From NCBI RefSeq assembly GCF_012911025.1, contig NZ_WUEI01000029.1, positions 1-49,876 on the forward strand: a DNA stretch of 49,876 nt, in the 5' to 3' direction. Positions 23,994 to 35,629 of this stretch are shown in pieces. A program made the position numbers and the translations under genes. This DNA comes from Azoarcus sp. TTM-91 (GTDB lineage Bacteria > Pseudomonadota > Gammaproteobacteria > Burkholderiales > Rhodocyclaceae). The stretch's first letter is position 1, and every line of letters starts with the position of its first letter. Below the pieces are notes generated by a model. It was not told the origin of the DNA. It worked only from the letters and a program-made list of their open reading frames with translations, and did not search any database.

Positions 23994-26624
23994 TCAGCTC
24001 TTGCCGGTTTCCAGCTTGCCGACGATGCCGCCCGGGGCTTGGGCAGGCATTGGCTTTTCGGGCATGTAGGCCGCGATCTGGCACGCGATGGCGGCGACGT
24101 AGGGAATGCACTGCAGGCAGAGGATGCCCACCCACAACTGGGTTTCCAGGTCGTTGGCTCCGCGCAGGGCGACCAGAGAGAAGGCGGCCAGTAGCAGGGC
24201 GACCAGCATGCCGATCTCCTCCCGGATGGGGCCGAAGAAGGCGAGGGCTCCTTGGGCACGCCAGCCCTTGGGCGTGCGCACAAACACGCCCTTCTTCTTC
24301 ACCAGGCCGGTAAATACGCCGCGGGCAATGGCATGGGCGAGTCCCACCGACAGCACCGAGGCGCCGAGGATGTCCTTCCACGGGCAGTCCATGGTGCGGC
24401 GGTAGAGGATGGGCCCCAACGCCGCCTTGAAGGCCATGAAGCCGAGGATAGGCATGGCCAGCGCCGTAACCGGCAGACCGAAGGATTTGGGGAAGGCTAG
24501 GATGCCCAACGTCCACGCCAGGCTGCCGAAGGCGAAGACGAGTTGCAGCGCGTCGCCGAACCAGGCGAACCAGCCGGTGAGAAAGTGGTAGCGCTGCGCC
24601 AGGTTGAGGTTGCTGCGGCCCAGCATTTGCGGCAGGTGAGCCTTCAGGATCTGCATCGCGCCGAAAGCCCAGCGGAAGCGCTGGCTCTTGATCGCGGCGA
24701 AGTCGGACGGCGTCAGCCCCCGGCCCATGATGTGGTCCACATAGCGGGTGTCGTAGCCCTTCTCGATCAGGCGCAGGCCCAGTTCAGTGTCCTCGCAGAT
24801 GCACCATTCGGACCAGCCACCTACCTCTTCCAGTGCCAGCCGGCGAACCAAGGTCATGGTGCCGTGCTGGATCAGGGCGTTGCGCTCGTTGCGATGGTGC
24901 ATGCCGATGCGGAAGAAGCCGTCGAACTCCCAGTTGCACATGCGGCGGAAGGGTTGGTTCTCCCAGTCGCGGTGGGCTTGCGGCGCTTGGACGACGGCGA
25001 CGTCCGCCTTGTCGAAGTGCGGAATCAGCGCGGCCAGCCACTCCGGATCGACCACGTAGTCGGCATCTACCACGCCCACGACCTCGGCTCGCGGATCGGT
25101 CATCTTCAGGCCGTAATTCAGCGCGCCAGCCTTGAAGCCCGGCCAGTTCTCCAGGTGGAAGAAGCGGAAGCGCGGGCCGAGTTCGGCACAACGCTTCTCC
25201 AGCGGGCGCCACAGCGCCTCGTCGGTGGTGTTGTTGTCCAGGATCAGGACTTCAAAATTGTTGTAGTCCAGCTTGGCCAGGCTATCGATGGTGGCGATCA
25301 CCATCTCCGGCGGTTCGTTGTAGCAGGCCAGGTGGATGGAGACGAAAGGCTGCTGGTCGGATGCATGCGGTGGCAGCGGCATGAACCGGCGCTGCCATTT
25401 CTGCTTGAACAGCATCTCGCCGAACTCGAAGCCGTGGGACAGGAGTACCGCTGCCGTCATGCCGGTCGCGCCTATCAGCAAGGCCAGGCCGACGAGATCG
25501 CGCTGTGTCAGGTAGTAATCGACGGGAACGTTGAGGCCGACGATGAGGGTGGAAACGCAGGCCTGGATCAGTGCGGCGAGGAATACCCGGCCGAAGACGC
25601 TCCAGTCGCTGAGAAAGAAAATGACCAGGAACATCGGCAAGAAGGCCAACACGCCGGCGTTGCTTGCTTTCTTCGCCCAGTGCGGATCGCGCTCCACCAG
25701 GCCTTCGAGGGCGAACTTGGGCTCCCGGTCGGCATTGAACATGCCCCAGTAAGCGCCCGCCCAGCCTTCCACATCCACCTTCCACGGCTGGTCGATGGCT
25801 TCCATGATGAAGTAGTCCAGCCGCGGAGTACGCGGGTCGGCCAGGAATTCGCGGATGAAACGCGCTTCGTTGTCCAGTGAGGGGACTGCGGCGCCGATGA
25901 CCGGGCCACGGCTGGGCCAGCCGATTTCACCGATGACGATCTTCTTCTTCGGGAAGGCCTTCACCAGTTCGTCGTAGCGCTGGAAGGCATATTCCACGGC
26001 TGCTTCCACCGGTACGCCCTCGTGGTAAGGCAGCAGATGCACGGTGATGTAGTCGACATGCTTGACCAGTTCTGGATTACGCAGCCAGACGTGCCAGGGT
26101 TCGGCCGAGGAAACCGGCTTGCGCAGCGCCTTGCGCACGCGATCCAGATAGCCGATGAGTTCGGGGATGCTGACGTCGCCTCGCAACACCGACTCGTTGC
26201 CGACCATGACGCGCTCGACGTGGCGCATCTTCTTCGCCGCCTCGATCAGCGCGGCGATCTCGCGCTCGTTTTTCTCCTTGTCCCGGTCCAGCCAGGCGCC
26301 GGCGGTGACCAGCAGGTCGCGGTCGCCGGCGAGGTCCAGCAGTTCCGGCGTGTCGAGCATGCCGTAGGTCCGCAGGCCGTAGGAGGATTTGCCCAGCAGG
26401 TCCAGGTCGGAACCCAACTGTTCGGCGGTGGGGTAGGTTCCACGCAGCGGGCTCTGGTCGCGCTGGAAACCGTTGTAGGCATAACCCTTGATGCTCTGGT
26501 TGGTGCCGATGAACTCGGAACCCCGGTTGAAATGCTCCCAGATCCAGTACTGGGCGAAAGCGACCAGGGTGGCGAGGGCGAACGCAATGGCCAGGCGATA
26601 GGTAAGCGAGGCGGCGTTTTTCAT
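23994..26624 (-). CDS. GH17-GT2 fusion, NdvB-like cyclic/branched beta-glucan synthase
   Basis: An 876-residue membrane protein joining two enzymes. After one N-terminal helix (about 9-25), residues 40-315 form a glycoside hydrolase family 17 domain with both catalytic glutamates: Glu144 in MVGNES and Glu233 in IGEIGWPS. Helices at about 324-395 lead to a cytoplasmic GT2 domain (about 425-660) with DAD 520-522, ED 611-612 and QRFRW 648-652, then more membrane helices to the end. The layout matches Bradyrhizobium NdvB and Pseudomonas NdvB, which make beta-1,3(1,6)-glucans from UDP-glucose, with GH17 probably acting as a transglycosylase. Product linkage is inferred. The start ATG is followed directly by the first helix. 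Confidence 0.88.
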   Translation of the reverse strand: MKNAASLTYRLAIAFALATLVAFAQYWIWEHFNRGSEFIGTNQSIKGYAYNGFQRDQSPLRGTYPTAEQLGSDLDLLGKSSYGLRTYGMLDTPELLDLAGDRDLLVTAGAWLDRDKEKNEREIAALIEAAKKMRHVERVMVGNESVLRGDVSIPELIGYLDRVRKALRKPVSSAEPWHVWLRNPELVKHVDYITVHLLPYHEGVPVEAAVEYAFQRYDELVKAFPKKKIVIGEIGWPSRGPVIGAAVPSLDNEARFIREFLADPRTPRLDYFIMEAIDQPWKVDVEGWAGAYWGMFNADREPKFALEGLVERDPHWAKKASNAGVLAFLPMFLVIFFLSDWSVFGRVFLAALIQACVSTLIVGLNVPVDYYLTQRDLVGLALLIGATGMTAAVLLSHGFEFGEMLFKQKWQRRFMPLPPHASDQQPFVSIHLACYNEPPEMVIATIDSLAKLDYNNFEVLILDNNTTDEALWRPLEKRCAELGPRFRFFHLENWPGFKAGALNYGLKMTDPRAEVVGVVDADYVVDPEWLAALIPHFDKADVAVVQAPQAHRDWENQPFRRMCNWEFDGFFRIGMHHRNERNALIQHGTMTLVRRLALEEVGGWSEWCICEDTELGLRLIEKGYDTRYVDHIMGRGLTPSDFAAIKSQRFRWAFGAMQILKAHLPQMLGRSNLNLAQRYHFLTGWFAWFGDALQLVFAFGSLAWTLGILAFPKSFGLPVTALAMPILGFMAFKAALGPILYRRTMDCPWKDILGASVLSVGLAHAIARGVFTGLVKKKGVFVRTPKGWRAQGALAFFGPIREEIGMLVALLLAAFSLVALRGANDLETQLWVGILCLQCIPYVAAIACQIAAYMPEKPMPAQAPGGIVGKLETGKS

Positions 26625-26819
26625 GTGGCGCTTCTAGTCCGATCAATGGGCCGTTGGCCCGAGATTGCAAGTATGGTTCATCGATTGCAGCGTGCTGGCG
26701 ACAGAATGCGCACCCGCTCGCGGAAATCCACTCACCGTTGCCGGTGTGACAGAATTCACGCTCGCCATATGAGCCATGTGCGGCGCATTTTATTCGTTAT
26801 TTCAAGCTGTTATGGAAAA

Positions 26820-26841
26820 TGTTGCAACGCGATTTGCAACA
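26820..26841. repeat. Perfect 8-6-8 inverted repeat, candidate operator
   Basis: TGTTGCAA (26820-26827), six bases, then TTGCAACA (26834-26841). It lies in the 264-nt gap between the divergent glucan synthase (start 26624) and the small membrane protein (start 26889), 48 nt before the latter. No U tract follows, so it is not a terminator. The 22-bp dyad fits a dimeric repressor or activator site. Confidence 0.65.
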
Positions 26842-26888
26842 GGACATGTGGCCGGTCTAGAGCAACTGATTTGTAAGGGAAAAGATAC

Positions 26889-27332
26889 GTGCTCCGTAAT
26901 TGTTTGTTGAAATATGTGCCGGGTTCGGTACTGATGCTGGGGCTGCTGGTTCTCGCCGCTGCGCTTGGAACACGGTATGGCCTGCTCGAGAATGGCGTGC
27001 TGCCGCATGAGTGTGGCGCCACGTACGGCGAGAGCATCTGGAGTGCCTGCGGCTTCAAGTGGGCACTGGTGCAGTCCTTTCTGCAACAGCGCATGGGGTG
27101 GACGAGTCTGGCTCTGGGCGTAATGGCTTTTGTCTTCTCATGCCGGCGTGCGGCGTGGGGAGGCTGGCTGATCGGCCTGGCAGGGCTGGTGCTCTACAGC
27201 TATGACTATGCGGCAGTCGGTGCCTTGTTATCCCTTCTGGTCCTTGCCCGCGGCGTTGAACAGCACCGGCAAGGCGAAGACAAGGCCGGTGATCAGCCAG
27301 CAGATCGCCTGGAGGTTGGCAGGCTCGCTTGA
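26889..27332 (+). CDS. Small hypothetical inner-membrane protein
   Basis: A 147-residue protein with hydrophobic segments at about 11-31, 68-84 and 91-121, and two cysteines (42, 54) in the first loop. I do not recognise the family. The start is GTG 26889 with an AGGG about 12 nt upstream. It sits between two GH17 glucan genes on the opposite strand. Its last 105 nt (residues from about 114) run antisense to the 3' end of the second GH17 gene, so its polar C-terminal tail may be conditioned by that overlap. A helper of glucan export is possible on location alone. Confidence 0.6.
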   Translation: MLRNCLLKYVPGSVLMLGLLVLAAALGTRYGLLENGVLPHECGATYGESIWSACGFKWALVQSFLQQRMGWTSLALGVMAFVFSCRRAAWGGWLIGLAGLVLYSYDYAAVGALLSLLVLARGVEQHRQGEDKAGDQPADRLEVGRLA

Positions 27333-28847
27333 CCAGCGCAGCACCACGCAGACGGCGACGAGGGCGGCGCATATGCGTTCTGCCCTCGCGGCTTGAGCCT
27401 GACGCAGGCTGAGTGCGCCGAACATCAAGGCGGGCACGAGGTAGAGCAGGCTCGGGAAGTCGCGGTAGCGCGGATCGGCGAACAGCAGCGTTGCGGCGAT
27501 GGCGGCGGCAAACAGCAATACGCCGCGCAGCAACCCCAACCGGGCCGCGCAGTCCATCGCCCGCGGGGTCTCCCGCTGCATACGCCAGGCCTGGGCGGCG
27601 GAGGGCAGGGGCTGCCCGCGCCATTGGGTGAGCAGCAGCACGCTCAGGCTGCCCAGCGCGGCGATACCGCCGAGCAAGCCCCATTCGAGCGGATTGCGAT
27701 AAGCGAGCAGTGCGTGCTCCGCATGAAGCACCGCGACAAGCCCAGCGACCGCGCCGATGGCGGCGAGCGCCGCCAGCCGGACCCCGGCGTCCTCATCCCG
27801 ATGGCGCAGGGCGAGTAACAGGCAGAGCGTCGCACCGATGAGCGCGCCCGCCAACGGCGGCAGCAGGCTGCTGCGCTCCTGCACCGGTCCGGCAAGCGGG
27901 AATTTTGGCTGTAGATGGGTCGCATCCAGCATGCCCCAGTACCCACCCACAGTGCCTTCGAGCGCCCGCTTCCAGGGCTGGTCTATGGCTTCGATGAGGT
28001 TGTAGTCCCACCCCTGGTCGTGGGCCTGGTGGACGAACTCGCGGATGTAGCGCGCCTGATTGACCGCCGACGGTAGCGATTCCTCGCGCTGCCGGCCGGC
28101 GCTGGGCCAGCCGGTTTCGCCGATCAGGATGGGCTTGCCGGCGAAGTGCTTACCTACCTGTTGGCGGATATCGGCGACGTGGGCCAGGGCGTGTTCGATA
28201 TCGACGGGCTCGTCCTCCCAGAACGGCAGGATGTGCACCGTGACGAAGTCCACTTCCTTGGCCAAGCTGTCGTGCCGCACCCAGAACTCCCAGACGTCCG
28301 CATAGGTGACCGGCACCTTGGCGTGCGCCTTGGCGTGGGCGATCAGTGCCCGCATCTCGTCCTCGGTGCGTTCCCGTCGCAGCAGCACCTCGTTGCCTAC
28401 GATCAGCGCGCGGACGACGTCGGCATTGGCGTTGGCCAGTTCGATCGCCCTGTCGAGTTCGACCGCGTTCTTTTCCTTCTCGAAGCCGATCCAGGTGCCC
28501 AGCAATACCTTCAGCCCGACTTCCCGCGCAATCTCCGGTACCGCGTCCAGCCCCTGGTTGATGGCATAGAGCCGCACGCAATCGGTGACCTTGGCCAGCG
28601 CGGCGAGGTCGGCGGCGATCTGCTCCCTGGGGATGACCAGTTTTAGGTCGAAGGGCGTCTGCCCGGGCCGGTGGTAGGGCGCGTAGGAAACGCACTTGAG
28701 CTTTTCCCCCTCGGCCAGATGCAGGTCGTGCATGGCGACAGGGCGGGTCTGCAGGAAGACCCAGGCGAGCAGTCCGGCGAGGACGAGCAGATGAATGGAA
28801 AGGAGCGCGTACCAGAGCTTGCGGTTGGACGGACGTGCTTGAGTCAT
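27228..28847 (-). CDS. GH17 membrane protein, NdvC-like beta-glucan enzyme
   Basis: A 539-residue protein with an N-terminal helix (about 11-32), a GH17 domain (about 45-325) and some seven C-terminal membrane helices. Both GH17 catalytic glutamates are present: Glu153 in IVGNEV and Glu244 in IGETGWPS. No glycosyltransferase motifs are seen. In Bradyrhizobium, NdvC is a second protein with a glycanase-like region needed for beta-1,6 linkages in cyclic glucans, a plausible analogue here. The gene is in the same direction as the GH17-GT2 fusion but separated from it by the opposing small membrane protein gene, with which its 3' end overlaps by 105 nt. Confidence 0.85.
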   Translation of the reverse strand: MTQARPSNRKLWYALLSIHLLVLAGLLAWVFLQTRPVAMHDLHLAEGEKLKCVSYAPYHRPGQTPFDLKLVIPREQIAADLAALAKVTDCVRLYAINQGLDAVPEIAREVGLKVLLGTWIGFEKEKNAVELDRAIELANANADVVRALIVGNEVLLRRERTEDEMRALIAHAKAHAKVPVTYADVWEFWVRHDSLAKEVDFVTVHILPFWEDEPVDIEHALAHVADIRQQVGKHFAGKPILIGETGWPSAGRQREESLPSAVNQARYIREFVHQAHDQGWDYNLIEAIDQPWKRALEGTVGGYWGMLDATHLQPKFPLAGPVQERSSLLPPLAGALIGATLCLLLALRHRDEDAGVRLAALAAIGAVAGLVAVLHAEHALLAYRNPLEWGLLGGIAALGSLSVLLLTQWRGQPLPSAAQAWRMQRETPRAMDCAARLGLLRGVLLFAAAIAATLLFADPRYRDFPSLLYLVPALMFGALSLRQAQAARAERICAALVAVCVVLRWSSEPANLQAICWLITGLVFALPVLFNAAGKDQKG

Positions 28848-28895
28848 GGGTGTTGTGCGTAGGCTCTTGGGGGAATTGCGTCGTCCCTGCGCATG

Positions 28896-28921
28896 AAAAA
28901 GCCACGCCCTCGGCGTGGCTT
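28896..28921 (-). terminator. Intrinsic terminator of the gcv operon
   Basis: A 10-bp stem AAGCCACGCC/GGCGTGGCTT (28899-28908 and 28912-28921) with a 3-nt loop. On the minus strand the stem runs into a U5 tract (AAAAA at 28896-28900 on the plus strand). It lies 71 nt after the gcvP stop. Confidence 0.9.
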
Positions 28922-28991
28922 GATTGCAGGACGGCGCATTCTAACCGGAGTGAGCAGCGATGCGGTTTTCAGCGGCGGGAGGCAGTCGGCC

Positions 28992-31895
<2,904 letters not shown>

Positions 31896-31977
31896 GGGGA
31901 CGTATCCGATATACGTTTGACTGCGCGGCGGCGTCCGGTCCGCCGCGCTGCCACGGCCGGGCCGGCGTGGGGAGGGC

Positions 31978-32361
31978 TTACTCGGCGATGGAGGCGCTGT
32001 AGCCTGCGGCGTCCAGCAGGGCGTCGAGCTGGGCGGGGGCGTCCGGCCGGAGCTTGAACAGCCAGGTGGCGTAGGCGTCGGCGTTCACGCTCTCCGGCGC
32101 ATCGACCGCGGCGCTGTTGTTGGCGACGACCTCGCCGCTTACCGGCGCGTAGATGTCGGACGCCGCCTTCACCGATTCGATGACCGCGCAGCTTTCGCCG
32201 GCTGCGACCTTGCGGCCGACTTCCGGCAGTTCCAGGAAGACGACGTCGCCAAGCGCTTCCTGGGCATGGTCGGTGATGCCGACGGTGAGGGTGCCGTCCG
32301 TTTCGCTGCGGACCCATTCGTGGCTGGCGGCATACTTCAGGTTATCGGGCAGGTTGCTCAT
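31978..32361 (-). CDS. gcvH: Glycine cleavage system H protein
   Basis: A 127-residue carrier whose lipoyl-lysine shuttles the aminomethyl group between the P, T and L proteins. The lipoylation site is Lys65 in [14 protein letters not shown]. The N-terminal [11 protein letters not shown] and [20 protein letters not shown] segments are typical. Length is normal (about 128). It lies 53 nt after gcvT. The L protein (lipoamide dehydrogenase) is not encoded here, as is usual. Confidence 0.97.
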   Translation of the reverse strand: MSNLPDNLKYAASHEWVRSETDGTLTVGITDHAQEALGDVVFLELPEVGRKVAAGESCAVIESVKAASDIYAPVSGEVVANNSAAVDAPESVNADAYATWLFKLRPDAPAQLDALLDAAGYSASIAE

Positions 32362-32414
32362 GGGAACTCCAATAGAGGCAAGGGTTGATACGGGATGCTT
32401 CGATCGCGCGTCGC

Positions 32415-33506
32415 TCAGATAAGCGCCTCGCCATTGCGTACGAAGGGCAGTTTCACCACCCGGGCCGGCAGCAGCTTGCCGCGCACATCCACGCTGACCC
32501 GGTCGCCGGGCTCGACATCCAGCGGCAGGCGGGCGAAGGCAATGGCCTTCTCCAGCGTGGGCGAAAAGCTGCCGCTGCTGGTTTCACCGGCTCCGGCGTC
32601 GGTATGAACCGGCATGTGGGCACGCAGCACGCCGGGTGCTTCGAGTACCAGGCCAAGCAGGCGTTTGGTTGCGGGATTGCGCGCGAGGGCCTCGCGGCCG
32701 ACGAAGTCGCGGCTCTCGTCGCGCAGGTCCACCGTCCAGGCCAGGCCGGCATCCAGCGGGCTGACGCTCTCGTCCATGTCCTGGCCGTAGAGGTTCATGC
32801 CGGCTTCGAGACGCAGGGTGTCGCGGGCACCCAGGCCGCAGGGGGCGATGCCGGCGGCGGCCAGTGCCTGCCAGGCGGTGGCTGCCTCGGCGGCAGGCAG
32901 GGCGAGTTCCAGGCCGTCTTCGCCGGTGTAGCCGGTGCGGCCGATGAAGGCCTCGCCAACCCGGGTGCCGACGAAAGGGGCGAGGACCATGGTGGCCTCG
33001 CGGAGCTGGGGCAGGGCGGTGCCGAACAGTTCGCGGGCCTGCGGCCCCTGGACCGCGATCATCGCCAGGTCCCGCCGGCCCTGGAGGGTGACGTTGGCGC
33101 CGGCCGCGGCGATGCGGCTGCGCATCCACGCGAGGTCTTTGTCGGCGGTGCCGGCGTTGACGACCAGGCGGTAGTCGTCATCGGCCAGGCGATAGACGAT
33201 GAGGTCGTCGATGACGCCCCCGTTCTTGTTCAGCATGCAGCTGTAGAGGGCCTTGCCCGGTTGCCGCAGGCGTGCCACGTCGTTGGCGAGCAGCTGGCGC
33301 AGGAAGGGAGTGGCGTCGGTGCCGGTGAGGTCCAGCGCCAGCATGTGGGAGACGTCGAACATGCCGGCCCTGCGGCGCACCGCATGGTGCTCGGCGATCT
33401 GGGAGCCGTAGTTCACCGGCATGTCCCAGCCAGCGAAATTCACCATGCGGGCACCGGCGGCGAGGTGTTGATCGTGCAGGGGCGTGAGTCTGGCAGGGGC
33501 ATTCAT
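32415..33506 (-). CDS. gcvT: Glycine cleavage system T protein (aminomethyltransferase)
   Basis: A 363-residue folate enzyme releasing ammonia from aminomethyl-GcvH and forming methylene-tetrahydrofolate. It shows [24 protein letters not shown] near the start, FDVSHM, the tetrahydrofolate-contacting [12 protein letters not shown] and the C-terminal [19 protein letters not shown]. Length is full (364 in E. coli). ATG 33506 is used: upstream in-frame codons are inside the terminator/riboswitch leader. It is the first gene of the operon and is directly controlled by the glycine riboswitch. Confidence 0.97.
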   Translation of the reverse strand: MNAPARLTPLHDQHLAAGARMVNFAGWDMPVNYGSQIAEHHAVRRRAGMFDVSHMLALDLTGTDATPFLRQLLANDVARLRQPGKALYSCMLNKNGGVIDDLIVYRLADDDYRLVVNAGTADKDLAWMRSRIAAAGANVTLQGRRDLAMIAVQGPQARELFGTALPQLREATMVLAPFVGTRVGEAFIGRTGYTGEDGLELALPAAEAATAWQALAAAGIAPCGLGARDTLRLEAGMNLYGQDMDESVSPLDAGLAWTVDLRDESRDFVGREALARNPATKRLLGLVLEAPGVLRAHMPVHTDAGAGETSSGSFSPTLEKAIAFARLPLDVEPGDRVSVDVRGKLLPARVVKLPFVRNGEALI

Positions 33507-33537
33507 GGACGAGTCTCCGACAGGCACGATGTAAACG

Positions 33538-33577
33538 AAAAAAGGGGGCGGCCCGGCTGGTCGCCGGTTTCGCCCCC
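33538..33577 (-). terminator. Riboswitch expression-platform terminator
   Basis: Read on the minus strand: GGGGGCG, an internal CCGGC/GCCGG stem, CGCCCCC, then U6. Outer arms are 33571-33577 and 33544-33550; inner arms are 33563-33567 and 33553-33557. It starts right after aptamer 2 and ends 31 nt before the gcvT ATG. This placement suggests transcription-level control, with the terminator off when glycine is bound. Confidence 0.85.
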
Positions 33578-33785
33578 ATCTGTCCTTGTACCTGAGAGAT
33601 TCCGCAGCCGGCCGGCGTTCGCCGCTACCCCGCGGGTGCCCCTTCGGTGGGTGCGCCGGCATGCTTCAATGCCCGCACCGCTCTCCAGAGTTGTGCTGCC
33701 CGCGCGGTCCTTTTGCCTGAGCGGTTCCCGGGGGGTTACGCCTTCGGCGGCTCTCGGGAAAGGGCTCTCTCCCGCGCGACGGGCG
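33578..33785 (-). ncRNA. Tandem glycine riboswitch upstream of gcvT
   Basis: Two glycine aptamers on the minus strand account for most of the 365-nt gap 33507-33871. Aptamer 1 (about 33785-33700) has GGAGAGAGCC, GCCGAAGGCG and AACCGCTCAGGCAAAAGGAC. After a short linker, aptamer 2 (about 33692-33578) has CTGGAGAGCGG, CACCGAAGGGGC and ATCTCTCAGGTACAAGGACA. These are the conserved glycine-binding core segments. It is followed by an intrinsic terminator before gcvT, so glycine should induce gcvT-gcvH-gcvP. The remaining 86 nt to the next plus-strand gene hold nothing I can name. Confidence 0.95.
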
Positions 33786-33871
33786 GACGATAGCATTGCT
33801 CCGCCAAGGGCGGCAACCATGCGTTTGGGGCGCCGCCGGGCCTCTTGCCAGGCTTTGTTATCATTCCACGG

Positions 33872-34741
33872 ATGAAACCTTCACGCAGTCAATTCCTTGC
33901 TGTGCGCGGCCTGCGCTATCACGTCCGCGAGTGGGGCGAGGAGGGCGCGCCCAAGCTCTTCATGTTGCATGGCTGGATGGACGCCTCCGCGTCCTTCCAG
34001 TTCATCGTGGATGCCCTGGTCTCGGACTGGCACGTGATTGCCCCCGACTGGCGGGGCTTCGGCGCCAGCGGCTGGGGCGGTGGCGATGTTTACTGGTTCC
34101 CCGACTATTTCGCCGACCTGGACGTGCTTCTGCACCACTTCCAGCCCGACGGCCGGGTACGCCTGCTTGGTCACAGCATGGGCGGCAACGTGGCGCTGAT
34201 GTATGCGGGCATCCGCCCCGGGCGGGTCGAGCGGATAGTGGCACTGGATGCCTTCGGTTTGGTCGACAGGCCGGCCGAGGAAGCGCCCGGCCGCTACGAG
34301 AAATGGCTGGCCGAGTTGGGGGCGCCGGTTTCCTTCCGCTCCTACCCGGACCGGGGCGCGCTGGCGGAACGCCTGTTGTACAACGATTCCCGTTTGTCTC
34401 CACAGCGCGCCGCCTGGCTGGCGGAGCATGTCGGGGTGGAGGATGGCGAAGGCGGATTCCGCATGGCGGGGGATCCGGTGCATCGCCGGGTGAATCCGGT
34501 GCTATATCGCCGTGCCGAGGCTGAAGCTTGCTGGCGGCGATGTAGTGCGCCGGTGCTGATGGTGGAGCCGCTGGAGCCCGAGTTGCGGCGCCGCATCGGC
34601 GTGGATGACGAGCAGCACCTGGCTGCCCTGAGGTGCTTTCGCGACCTGCGGCTGGAGCGCATCCCGGATGCTGGCCACAACCTGCATCATCACCAGGCCG
34701 AGACTGTCGCAAGGATCGCCGAAGCCTTTTTGCTGTCGTAA
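33872..34741 (+). CDS. Alpha/beta-fold hydrolase
   Basis: A 289-residue cytoplasmic alpha/beta hydrolase. The oxyanion segment is MLHGWMDASASF (33-34), the nucleophile is Ser102 in LLGHSMGGNVAL, and the catalytic His is in IPDAGHNLHHHQ near residue 275. The DWRGFGASGW loop is typical of epoxide-hydrolase/haloperoxidase-like proteins. No signal peptide is present. The substrate is unknown. ATG 33872 is preferred over a start 27 nt upstream because the latter adds only an atypical hydrophobic tail. Its TAA stop shares its last base with an ATG in frame with the next gene. Confidence 0.85.
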   Translation: MKPSRSQFLAVRGLRYHVREWGEEGAPKLFMLHGWMDASASFQFIVDALVSDWHVIAPDWRGFGASGWGGGDVYWFPDYFADLDVLLHHFQPDGRVRLLGHSMGGNVALMYAGIRPGRVERIVALDAFGLVDRPAEEAPGRYEKWLAELGAPVSFRSYPDRGALAERLLYNDSRLSPQRAAWLAEHVGVEDGEGGFRMAGDPVHRRVNPVLYRRAEAEACWRRCSAPVLMVEPLEPELRRRIGVDDEQHLAALRCFRDLRLERIPDAGHNLHHHQAETVARIAEAFLLS

Positions 34742-34776
34742 TGGCATTTAGCTGCAAAACGGATCCTGTGAAAACA

Positions 34777-35607
34777 ATGAATGCTGATCTGCATTGCCAT
34801 TCGACCCGTTCGGATGGCTGGCTGGAGCCGGCTGCGGTAGTGCGCCGGGCCGCGGCCAATGGCGTCGAGCTGCTGGCGCTGACCGACCACGACGAACTTG
34901 GCGGCCTCGCCGAGGCGGCCGAGGCCGCGCGGGAAGCCGGCATCCGCTTCGTGCCCGGTGTCGAGATCTCTGTGAGCTTTAAGGCGGAGACCATACATAT
35001 CGTCGGCCTGGGCATCGATCCGGAGGCGCCGGCCTTGCGCAATGGTCTCCGCCAGGTCCGGTCGGGGCGCGATCAGCGGGCCCGCAGCATGGGCGAGGCA
35101 CTCGCCGCGGCGGGCATCAGTGATGCCCTCGCAGGCGCCAGGCGGTTTGCGCGCAACCCGGATCTCGTCAGCCGGGCGCATTTCGCCCGCTTCCTGGTGG
35201 CCAGTGGCGTGATGCCGGACGTGAAGACGGTGTTCGATCACTACCTGGTGCGCGGCAAGCCGGGTTTCGTTGAGCACGAATGGGCAAGCCTGCAGGAGGC
35301 CGTGGGCTGGATCTGCCAGGCGGGCGGCATTGCCGTTGTAGCCCATCCGGCGCGCTACCGGTTGTCCGGCGCCGACATGGACGCCTTGTTCGACAGTTTC
35401 GCCGCCGCGGGCGGGGAGGCGGTGGAAGTGGTGTCAGGCGCGCACACGGAGGAGGAGATGCTGCGCTTCGCCAGCCTTGCGCGCCGACGCAATCTGCTTG
35501 CCTCCCGTGCCTCCGATTTCCACGGCGAGAAGGAAAGCCCGGTGGATGTCGGGCGCTGCAACCCCTTGCCCCCGGACCTTCTCCCGGTATGGTCCCGGCT
35601 GCTCTGA
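34777..35607 (+). CDS. rnm: PHP-domain 5'-3' exoribonuclease RNase AM (YciV/TrpH-like)
   Basis: A 276-residue PHP-family metal-dependent phosphoesterase. Metal ligands are visible: His6 and His8 in DLHCHST, Asp37-His38-Asp39 in LTDHDE, Glu63 in PGVEIS, His in VVAHPARY and the C-terminal SDFHGE. The E. coli homologue (YciV/RNase AM) trims 5' ends of rRNAs and degrades short RNAs. Family members begin close to the DLHCHS motif, which favours ATG 34777. ATG 34741, overlapping the previous stop (TAATG), and GTG 34768 are alternatives. It is followed 22 nt later by yciO, the same order as E. coli yciV-yciO. Confidence 0.88.
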   Translation: MNADLHCHSTRSDGWLEPAAVVRRAAANGVELLALTDHDELGGLAEAAEAAREAGIRFVPGVEISVSFKAETIHIVGLGIDPEAPALRNGLRQVRSGRDQRARSMGEALAAAGISDALAGARRFARNPDLVSRAHFARFLVASGVMPDVKTVFDHYLVRGKPGFVEHEWASLQEAVGWICQAGGIAVVAHPARYRLSGADMDALFDSFAAAGGEAVEVVSGAHTEEEMLRFASLARRRNLLASRASDFHGEKESPVDVGRCNPLPPDLLPVWSRLL

Positions 35608-35629
35608 CCGCTACAAATTCAGGACAACA

